From Aricia agestis (lineage: Eukaryota > Arthropoda > Insecta > Lepidoptera > Lycaenidae), in the NCBI RefSeq assembly GCF_905147365.1, contig NC_056407.1, forward strand, positions 23,295,980 through 23,359,979: a stretch of DNA of 64,000 nt, in the 5' to 3' direction. The notes under the pieces are model-generated. The model was not told the DNA's origin, did not search any database, and saw only the letters and a list, made by a program, of their open reading frames with translations. Position 1 is the first letter of the stretch. Every line of letters starts with the position of its first letter. Shown piece by piece: positions 55,700 through 64,000 of the stretch. The translations under genes and the position numbers were made by a program.

Positions 55700-55825
55700 C
55701 TTTACTCGCGCCGTCCGGACCCCGTAGTATGGAGCACTCTTCTATAGTCCCGAACGGCGTGAACAACTGGCGCACATCCTCCTCCGTCTGCTGTTTACTG
55801 AGCATACCAACGAACAGCTTCCGAT
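55700..55825 (-). CDS. bru3: CELF/Bruno RNA-binding protein, one internal exon (RRM2 first half)
   Basis: The exon codes for the start of an RNA-recognition motif that binds U/G-rich pre-mRNA and mRNA in splicing and translational control. The exon has 126 bases: two bases finishing an Asp codon, 41 full codons, and one base of the final Gly codon. RNP2 is KLFVGMLSKQQ; helix and strand follow (TEEDVRQLFTPFGTIEECSI), then LRGPDGASK, the stretch before RNP1, which should lie in the next exon. In family members these segments are contiguous with GCAFVKF. On the minus strand, tgccttctcctgcag precedes the exon and a gtcagt donor follows (55,694-55,699). Wording such as DRKLFVGML and KQQTEEDVRQLF is closer to the CELF3-6/bru3 class than to aret/CELF1-2 as I remember them, so CELF family is firm and the paralogue less so. 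The other exons lie outside or were not found. Confidence 0.88.
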
Positions 55826-55845
55826 CTGCAGGAGAAGGCACAGTC
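55826..55845 (-). promoter_or_regulatory. 3' splice site (acceptor) of CELF exon
   Basis: The minus strand reads tgccttctcctgcag directly before the exon: a pyrimidine-rich tract with CAG. Confidence 0.85.
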
Positions 55846-57332
55846 AGTGTGACGTCATCACAAGCTACCGGTGTAACATTCAGCCACACCACATAAGCCC
55901 AGCGGTGGTGCGTGGAGCGGCGGGCTTTCCCGTGCCAATTGCCAATTAACCCCATTGAGCCGTGCAGCGTGACCGGGTGCCAGTGACGGGAACGAGTTCA
56001 GAGTCGCGATTGTCAGAGACGGGTTGGTGAGGAGGGCCCTTACGGTGTACTTTGAGATTTTATGACAAATCGTGACTCTAAATTTAAAAATTTTGACTGA
56101 CAAGGCGTTGCAAAGAGATCGTGCTGCGTGCGCTCAAGAATTCCGTGCTCATTACAAATTTAACATTGACATTAACGCTCGCTATAATTAATGAAGAGAG
56201 GTTACGAGTGTACAATTTCTGAACGCACAAGTTTTACCAACACCTTGTATGACCGCCGCATCGACACGCGATCCAACGCTTCACCAATGATGACACAAAA
56301 AATAACAACCACAGCTCTCTATAAAACACATAAACACACAGTTTTAGTTAAAATGAAACAACGAACAAAATCCAAATCCAGACCAACACATAATTAGCAC
56401 ATTACACTAAACTGATCCACTTTCAAACGCAGAGGGTTCCGTAAATGTAACAATATCTAGGGCGTGGGCTGGGGCGTACTTAGGCAAGGTCGATCTACGG
56501 AATCCTCGATCTTCGATTAGCTCTGTCTTGTTATATCGGCCTCTGTTTTGGGGTTGTCTGTCTGTGTGAAGCGCGGCACCCAGTACGTTGATCCTCAAAC
56601 AACTAAACTAGCGGCAAAGTCTGCGAGTTAGCAATTGCGCTCTTTACAAAATCAACGTCATTTCAACAAATTAATGACAAAATAACATTGAGTACACTAA
56701 TTACTTCTCGAAAAATGAATACGAAAATAATTTTTACAGCACGACGATAACTAAGTGCACAGTGAGGTTTACTATGTTCGAGTTCGAATCTACGTGAGTT
56801 CGAGGTGAGATCGACTTGGAAATTCAAAATTAATACGAAAAATACACACAAAATTCTTTCCAGACCTTCAATTTATTTCGCGATTCGAATATATTGTAGA
56901 CATTATTTATTTATGCAGAATATAATATTATTTGGGCACCTTGACTTTCGGAGGAGCCAGACGGTTTTTAAAATAAATTGAAGCTCTGTAACATAAAAAT
57001 TATAACTTGGGCGTAAAAGAAAAATGAGTTACGAACGTAAAAAATTATAAAAATTTTCACCACAAACTTTTATCAAGTCGTTTAGGAACTGACACTGATA
57101 ATTTATTTAATTAATGCCTTTGAAATTGAATCCACTTCCCCCATTATCATGAAGGTACAGTCGTCAACGTAATCGTTAGGGCGTTATACTAATTAGGGCA
57201 ATCATATTTGTGCGGACGACATCCCTACTTTCATAATTTTGGAATTATTTTATTATATTTCCTTCAAAGTTATTGTCGTTGCCCAAATCCGAAAGTTATT
57301 TTTGACTACGTCATGTTTTATTCTATCTCAAT
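55846..57332. other. Intronic noncoding DNA upstream of the CELF exon
   Basis: Small frames (55,858-56,103; 56,191-56,397; 56,407-56,598) have no domain and no splice-supported link. No other RRM exon is visible. Confidence 0.45.
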
Positions 57333-57617
57333 CATAAAGTTAATATACCTAGCGAAATAGAGCAACAATCTCGAGCTGTCAAACGAAACCGAAATTGGTT
57401 TCATTTATGTGTAAAAATATGTGTACGTATACACTTACACAAGCATAATTGAACATGATTTCTATGATATTAAATTGTCAACGCGCGGCACGTGCCGACT
57501 GGACGTCAAAAAAAGAGTGCTGCTGTCATGTATCACACGTCTCTTTTTACCACGCAGTGACATCTCTCTTGCACAGGCACTTTGTTTCTCTATTCCGCTA
57601 GGTATATTAACTTTATG
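57333..57617. mobile_element. MITE family H copy 2
   Basis: Ends CATAAAGTTAATATACCTAG inverted at the right. Interior is shared with 49,096-49,397. Confidence 0.8.
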
Positions 57618-58193
57618 GTCTCAATACGACTCAGTACGACACCGATTAACCTATTTTCAGTTTATCTTAGTTTAGTAATTAAATCGATCTCATGAGGCTG
57701 TGGTGAAAAGTCTCGAGCTCTTGTAGATTCGACGTGAACCGTCTCACTTCGCGCTCTATTTGACAGACAGTGAACAGAACAGCCTAGGGCACGCACAACA
57801 AACGCTACCTTTGTCCGCCTATGCGCGCCTCCTTCCCTCCTCCCCTGTAACACAAAAACAAGCTACACACGCATATTCCACCGCTCGACTTCAGTACTTA
57901 TGTATACCGTGTGCGTCTAGGGCTAATTAAACTATGTTAAGAGTAAGTGATACAGCAAAAAAAAAAATACAAATTATATAGAGATTTTACATTAGATATG
58001 TACAAAAAAGAAGTAAGAAAGAGTATTGCAACCAAAAGTATGTTTAATAATAGGTACATAAAATGTAATACATAAACTTAATAATAGTTATTTTTTCTGA
58101 GTAGTAATTGTCTTACTTGGTTAAAGTAGTTTATTAATAGTAAAATAATTTAACCATACCACAAAATGACTAGTTATAAAACATAATATTTAT
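57618..58193. other. Noncoding, no feature recognised
   Basis: A GC-richer patch at 57,720-57,850 with no supported frame. Confidence 0.35.
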
Positions 58194-58498
58194 ACGTGGG
58201 AGAGCCATGCTTCGGCCGGCTCGACCGGAGAAATACCACGTTCTTACAGAAAACCGGCGTGAAACAGCGCTTGCGCTGTGTTTCGCCGAGTGAGTGAGTT
58301 TACCGGAGGCCCAATCCCTATTTCCTTCCCTACCCTCCCCTTCCCTTCCCTACCCTCCCCTATAACCCTATTACCTCTTAAAAAACCGGCAACGCACTTG
58401 CAGCTCTTATGATGCTGCAAGTGTCCATGGGCGACGGAAGTTGCTTTCCATCAGGTGACCCGTTTGCTCGTTTGCCCCCTTATTTCATAAGAAAAAAA
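58194..58498 (+). mobile_element. SINE-B copy 7
   Basis: Starts acgtgggagagccatgcttc, with a deletion of the gcacgaatggg segment, then is full length through the C-tract and LINE-like tail to an A-rich end. Confidence 0.88.
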
Positions 58499-59431
58499 CG
58501 ATACAAATTTTGAATTTTGTGACTCGCCTCTCGGCTTGGACGATAGTAATACCTAAATCTATTTCTGAATACAAATTATATATGAATGTACGATAGAATT
58601 ACGCAGGCTCAACCCTGATTAAGATATATTTAGACCGGATTAAAGTCATGCCAAATTTAACTGTTTACAGATGAGTTCATTAATGTTATTAACTGAAAAT
58701 TAACTTCGAATTGATTTACGTTTTAGAGTTAAGGACGCTAGGCCTTATACTTTAAAGCCACTAGCGCTTTGTTCCATCCTTTTAGTTTTTAGTTACTTAC
58801 ATACAGTACAAAAATAAGTCACTCAATGCTACAATGATCTTGTCGCGTTTATATTTACGCTCTTACTTATTCCTATAAATGCTCGATAAGTGAACCCTTA
58901 ACCACCTACCACCGAAAAAAAAACACCTACCACCTATTCCTGTAACTTAAGCACCTACTTGCGGAGACCACGCACGTATCAATAACCCTGAATTCAAGTT
59001 TATATACAGCTATAGAATTAACAAAATATTTAAATGAGTTAAGTACTTTTTAACACATATCGAAATATTTGAATTTAAAAATACGTTGCGGTGTCAGAGA
59101 CCGCTGGTAAGTGGTTAAGGGTTGCAACAGAAAAGGATAGAAATAGCTGCTAGATGAAGTAATCATTTAATGCACTAGTATAAACAGTCGACAATCGAAT
59201 CTGTCACGATGTCACAAGCGGTTTAATATTAATGCGCCCGGATTAATTAATGGCGTAATTGAGTAATGTTTATACCCGAGTTATTACCGGTATATTAAAT
59301 TTGAGGATGTTGGTTAAATATTTTATTCATAGTTAATTTATAGCGAATTTAATATTTTGGAAAATATCATAAAATATTATAATTTCCTTGTAACCAAGGC
59401 TTAAATTCCAGCGTTTCAAACATTTCAAACC
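58499..59431. other. Noncoding, no feature recognised
   Basis: No supported gene. A local ccacctaccacc-type repetition lies at 58,905-58,955. Confidence 0.4.
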
Positions 59432-59522
59432 GGTGGTAGGCATCGTAGTTTCTACGTTCTGCCGACTTTCAAAAAGTGTATTCATGATACATATTTTGAA
59501 TAAAAATATATTTTATTTATTT
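59432..59522 (+). mobile_element. LINE 3' end fragment (same family as 17,343)
   Basis: accggtggtaggcatc followed by an attttgaataaaa-type end matches, in sense orientation, the 3' tail of the LINE at 17,343-18,830. Confidence 0.55.
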
Positions 59523-60144
59523 CTCGGCGTGTAAAAAGCAAAAAAAAAAAATACAACACTTAGCAAAATATCTTATATAAAGTATAACTATCTTAAAAAT
59601 TTTATGTTTGTATATCTATACTCTGTTTCTGTTTATATATGTTGATATGCTTAATATCAACAGTAATAAATAGAAACACACTTTTTACTTTGCAAATTAA
59701 TTAGACGTTGTTAGTCTTCATTTCTAAATCAATATAAGTGAGGATCTCTTTCCATATTTCGCATACCAGACTCGTATAAATATATAAAAGGCTTAGCATT
59801 TCGTTAATTCCAATTAACAGATCAATACATCGCGATTTGCAACATCAGAGCCGGGTTCAGTCGTTTCGATGGGTTTTTATGTTTATTAAACGTCCCCCGA
59901 TCCATTTATCCGGATTTGTACGGATAAAAACTCGTAACCCGGATAATCGTTACGCATACAGACATACAGACGGAATGGGACATGTGTATGATATTTTTTA
60001 ATGGGCAATGCAAAAATATATTGATTGTGATCTCGTCTTACGTTATTGTTTTCGTTCGTAATTTTTGCGAGATGTGAATATGAAGACTATATTTATAATA
60101 AATCATATATTTTATCAGAAATTTTTGATTTATAATAATAGTAT
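59523..60144. other. Noncoding, no feature recognised
   Basis: No supported gene. Confidence 0.4.
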
Positions 60145-60245
60145 TCATGAAATCTAGAGAGATTTCATGACTACTCATCTATCATAATGCTGTAAAAATA
60201 GGAGAGCCTATTCTTTACATTTACTTAGCATTATGATAGATGAGT
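60145..60245. repeat. Two neighbouring perfect inverted repeats
   Basis: tcatgaaatct-agag-agatttcatga at 60,145-60,170 is perfect. Next to it, actcatctatcataatgct (60,173-60,191) pairs perfectly with 60,227-60,245, with further partial pairing inside. Confidence 0.8.
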
Positions 60246-60429
60246 GTTTACTAGATTATCGCCCATAATATTACATACATTACTTACTATCACAGTTATG
60301 TTTAATCGTTCGTCAAAATATCGTTTATTTCATTCCAGAAACAGAAAAAAACGTGTTCAGAATAATAAAAAAATGCATGATTTAATCTACAATCAACATT
60401 AACCCAAACTGGTGCTGTGCTATTGATCC

Positions 60430-60595
60430 CTTACGGCCGTTCCCAATATTTGATCTATCTCTGGTTATGCCCTACTAGAGATAGGAATAGCTCAGATTAG
60501 ACATTAGAGACATATATTTTATGTCAATTGTGAGCTATTCCTATCTCTAGTAGGGCAAAACCAGAGATAGATCAAATATTGGGAACGGCCGTAAG
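60430..60595. mobile_element. Foldback MITE with 65-bp arms
   Basis: 60,430-60,494 pairs with 60,531-60,595 with a single mismatch and a 36-nt centre. The tips are cttacggccgttcccaata. A TA or TTA duplication is possible within the palindromic tips. No coding content. Confidence 0.88.
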
Positions 60596-60837
60596 ATAAT
60601 AAAATTCCTGTCATCGAGCTGATGTCAAAATATTAATGAGGCACCTGTAATCTGTAAGACACCTAAGTAGAGCCACGTAGAGTTCAGGGTAAAATGTCGG
60701 ATATAACGACGCCAGCTGACCTTATGCTGTTCATAACTTGTCAATAGTTTTACAACCACCATTAATTTATGAGTAGTATCGACTATCGATTTATGTTCTA
60801 AGTATACCGATTAAAAGATTAGTTAAATAAAGACTGT

Positions 60838-61178
60838 TTTTTTTAATGAAATAAGGGTGCAAACGAGCAAACGGGTCACCTGATGGAAAGCAACTTCCGT
60901 CGCCCATGGACACTCGCAGCGTCAGAAATGCTGCAGGTGCATTGCCGGCCTTTAAGAGGGAATAAGGGTGGTGAGGGTAATAGGGGAGGGTAGGGATGGG
61001 AAGGGAAGGGAATAGGGTGTGGGTAGGGAAGGAATTAGGGTAGAGGATTGGGCCTCCGGTAAACTCACTCACTCAGCGAAACACAGCGCAAGCGCTGTTT
61101 CACGCCGGTTTTCTATGAGAACGTGGTGTTTCTCCGGTCGAGCCGGCCCATTTGTACCGAAGCATGGCTCTCCCACGT
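60838..61178 (-). mobile_element. SINE-B copy 8
   Basis: Full-length minus-strand copy with the longest C-rich (here G-rich on the plus strand) tract and the acgtgggagagcc start at 61,178. Confidence 0.9.
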
Positions 61179-61313
61179 ATAAATTTGAGTTTTAGGATAT
61201 TTAATCAATGAAGTTTGAAAAGTATTCGTTGTAGAATGTTAGCTCCAAAATGAAAATCATAAAATATATTTACTGTCATGTCATACATTATCTTTTTGTC
61301 ATTTAAAGTGATA

Positions 61314-61463
61314 CTAGCTATTTGACCGAGCTTTGCTCGGTATTCGATAAAACACGAATTAAATGACATTTTCTAAAAATGATTCCTAGCTAGATCGATT
61401 TATCGCCCCCGAAACCCCCTATGTACTAAATTTCATGAAAATCGTTGGAGCCGATTCCAAGAT

Positions 61464-61554
<91 letters not shown>

Positions 61555-61573
61555 AGAATTTCTCGTTTAAAGA
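61314..61573 (-). mobile_element. Helitron-like family K with (AT)n
   Basis: On the minus strand A|TCTTTAAACGAGAAATTCTT at 61,573, an (AT)n run (61,469-61,552), then the body. It ends with the perfect hairpin ccgagc-aaa-gctcgg, eight bases, and CTAG|T at 61,314. All Helitron end marks are present; there is no coding frame. Confidence 0.78.
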
Positions 61574-62743
61574 TATAAGATTTTAAGTAAAAATTATGAT
61601 GATGTGTTTAGTGTTAACAAAGCAAAATACCGTTTTTTTCTATTAAATCAAAAACAATTTAGTTTTCTACTCACATCTGAAGTCGTAGCGTACCTATTTG
61701 TAAATATTTATTACCAAAACTGTAATTTCTATCACTTTTCTCATTAACAACACTGTTTCCCATTTACATTGTCTATCAATAACAATTACAATGTTAATGA
61801 AACGTAATGGAACTACGGACCCGGAGGTACCGTTCGGGTACAACTTGGGACTTAGGTACCATTTGGGATGGTACCATCGGTCATTAAACGCAGATACCGC
61901 GTATCTCGCGTGGGGCCGCTAACGACCGACATAATTACTGGAGTTACGACCGTGTGTCGCCGGTTTAGAACGTTTTTATAATTCACTGGTTGTGATAATT
62001 AGGGAGTATATGAGACAAGGTAAAACGCCCAATTATTGGCACTTTAAGAGTTACTAGAGAAAGTCTTTTAAATGGTATCTAGATAGTATTTTCAAACAAA
62101 AATCTAAGGTGATATTTCCAACGATTGAGTGCTCTTATTTTATATTAAATTTTCGTCCATATTGCCAAAATCCTCTTAACTGCTTGATTAGATTAGAGGT
62201 TTTTCTTTTCCATAGATGAAATAATGTATATTATGTTGTTCTAGTTTTACAACTAGATATAAAATATCCATGTATATAGTAAAATTAACATTATTATTAA
62301 AACGTAGGTTTTGTGAACTTAAAAGTTGTATGATAAATATTATTTCAGCAATTTCGCCAGAGACTAAAAATAGACTTGCTCTTTTTAAACTTGTAATTTT
62401 ATTTGAAGTGACGTTTTAAATGGAATTGATTAGAATCACTTTGATGAACACTATTAAAGTTGGCGCCAACTGGGGCTTAGCCGCTCTCTGTGGAGTTTAA
62501 CTTTAATCCCTGCCACTGCTCCACACATCTACCCTTGTTAACTATAGCTTAACTATATCTCACTATTATTCAATATAACGTATTATTGTAACGTCATTTT
62601 ATAAGATAAAAATTGTTATTTTAGTAATTTATTATATAAAACACTTCGTTCACTTTAAAAAAATACCATAGTATTTTTTTATTTTCATAATAATTTCTAA
62701 ATTCATTCTAGTTTGAATAAATATTGAATAAACTCAGCTACAA
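61574..62743. other. Noncoding, one complex patch
   Basis: No gene supported. Complex GC-richer sequence at 61,795-62,030 contains a repeated ggtacc motif (gaggtaccgttcgggtac, ggtaccatttgggatggtac). Confidence 0.3.
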
Positions 62744-62888
62744 TAACGTAGATAATATCGTAGCACCGCTACAATATTCGTAGGCGACGTAGCATCCCGT
62801 AGCATCCCGTAGCATCCCGTAGCGTATTGTCGTAGACCGCTACGACCGTAGACGGCTACGGCGTACGTGTCGTAGCGGTTCTACGTTA
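62744..62888. mobile_element. CGTAG-rich MITE-like element
   Basis: The inverted tips taacgtag / ctacgtta enclose a CGTAGC-rich interior with three exact tandem units of cgtagcatcc (62,788-62,817). Class unknown. Confidence 0.55.
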
Positions 62889-63039
62889 CAAGCTTGCCGT
62901 TAGCTCTTTGTTTATAAGCTCGTATTATTTGCTTTGTCTGTTGTTGTATATTATTTGGTTGATTAAAATGTATGGTAATACTACTATGGATGGTATATCA
63001 TGCATGGATGGTACTACTATGGATTGATATACATCAATC

Positions 63040-63228
63040 CATACTATGGTTATAAATGCGAAAGTGTGTCTGTCTGTCTGTTACCACTTCACGTTCAATC
63101 CGCTGAACTGATTTTCCTGAAATTTGGTATGTAGATACTTCGAGTCCCGGGAAAGGACAAAGGATCCTTTTTATCCCGGAAAAAGGTACGGTTTTCGCCC
63201 GATAAATTAACTTTGGGTGTCATCTAGT
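63040..63228 (+). mobile_element. Helitron-like family A copy 6
   Basis: catactatggttataaatgc to gtgtcatCTAG|T. The body matches the other copies; the 3' hairpin is degraded. Confidence 0.72.
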
Positions 63229-63778
63229 TACCCATAATAATTATGTCTTATTAATCATATTTTTCGTTTTATTAGTAATATTATAGGAGTCCTAAAACAT
63301 TTTTTTATTACTATCAAGCTAATTTTTTGTGAGTAGCTTCATTTTGGTAAGACAAACAACATTTTTGTCTGCGAAAAACCTTGAAAGTGGTAGCAATGTG
63401 AGCACGTGGGTACATATTAATCATTATCAGTAAAGGGATTTCGTAACTAAACTAGTTTTGATAAAAGTTGTTGAAATTGTACGACCAAAACACGACCCTG
63501 GAATAACAGCAAATGTGTATGAATGTATAATTTTGTGTGGCTCTTTTTTGTGTACGCCATTATATTATATTTATTACGCATTGTTATGAATATCATTTTA
63601 TAAAACAAAGGTCGCTTAGATAACCCAGTTTGCACACATCATGCTAATCAATATAATTTTTTATGTAATGTCATGTATTTTAATAATAATAACCTTATCT
63701 CAGTCTAGAATGTATTGTGGTATAACTATCACGTCTTTTATGGTTATTTTGCTTGATGTGTTATTATTTTTCTTTTTT
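63229..63778. other. Noncoding, no feature recognised
   Basis: Small frames only, no domains. Confidence 0.4.
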
Positions 63779-64000
63779 AGGGTTCCGTGCCTAAAGGGTA
63801 AAAACGGGACCCTATTACTAAGACTTCGTTGTCCGTCCGTCTGTCTGTCTGTCTGTCTCCAGGCTGTAACTCAAGAACGGTGATAGCTAGAGAGTTGAAA
63901 TTTTCACAGACTATGTATATCTGTTTGCGCTATAACAAAAAATACTAAAATCAAAATAAAATTAATATTTAAGGGGGGCTCCCATACAACAAACGTGATT
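63779..64000 (+). repeat. Interspersed repeat family G copy 3, cut by window end
   Basis: agggttccgtgcctaaaggg, (CTGT)n, ctgtaactcaagaacggtga, then aaggggggctcccatacaac. The 3' hairpin end lies beyond the window. Confidence 0.7.

Noticed and set aside
55858..56103. Extension of the CELF exon frame upstream (55,826-55,955) and a second frame
   Set aside because: A clean acceptor (ctcctgcag) lies at the point where CELF similarity begins. The upstream residues do not resemble any CELF linker.

Overview
The window looks like a piece of a lepidopteran (moth or butterfly) nuclear genome. It is AT-rich and almost free of host coding sequence, and it is packed with repeat types familiar from Lepidoptera: Helitron-like elements ending in hairpin plus CTAG|T, tRNA-derived SINEs, a SINE sharing its 3' tail with a LINE, several MITE families, Jockey/CR1-type LINEs, a restriction-enzyme-like-endonuclease (RLE) LINE sitting in TAA repeats, and a BEL/Pao LTR element. 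There are no operons, no Shine-Dalgarno sites and no dense gene array, so nothing bacterial, organellar or viral is suggested.

The only host protein-coding sequence I can support is one 126-bp internal exon on the minus strand (55,700-55,825). It encodes the first half of an RNA-recognition motif of a CELF/Bruno RNA-binding protein, closest in my memory to the Drosophila bru3 / vertebrate CELF3-6 class, with good splice sites on both sides. No other exon of that gene was found, so much of the window is probably long intron of this gene (inference).

Layout. 0-9.4 kb: a tandem 100-bp repeat split by a MITE, a SINE, three Helitron-like elements, an ORF1 fragment of a LINE, a decayed LINE reverse-transcriptase tail, and a nested insertion carrying two tandem hairpins. 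9.4-20.8 kb: a tRNA-derived SINE, an ORF1-only LINE derivative, a 5'-truncated LINE with an open RT frame, and a SINE. 20.8-28.9 kb: MITEs (one carrying a SINE inside it), a LINE ORF2 tail that explains the SINE tail, a Helitron, and a GC-rich possibly regulatory stretch. 28.87-37.29 kb: the richest locus. An RLE-type (R4/Dong-like) LINE lies on the minus strand in a TAA microsatellite and is split by a BEL/Pao element that has matching LTRs, a perfect 4-bp target duplication and an intact gag-like ORF but no pol. It lies 5'-to-5' with a second ORF1-only LINE derivative that is also bordered by ATT repeats. 37.3-55.6 kb: perfect hairpins, SINEs, a long (CATA)n/(TATG)n palindrome, paired Helitrons, MITEs and a diverged direct repeat. 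55.7-64 kb: the CELF exon, then MITEs (one a near-perfect 65-bp foldback), SINEs, and Helitrons.

How the parts act together: non-autonomous elements here appear to borrow machinery. The SINE tail matches a LINE 3' end seen in the same window; the ORF1-only and gag-only elements lack their own polymerases; the MITEs and Helitron-like elements lack transposase or Rep/helicase. All family assignments come from reading the sequence and from memory of the families; no database search was run.
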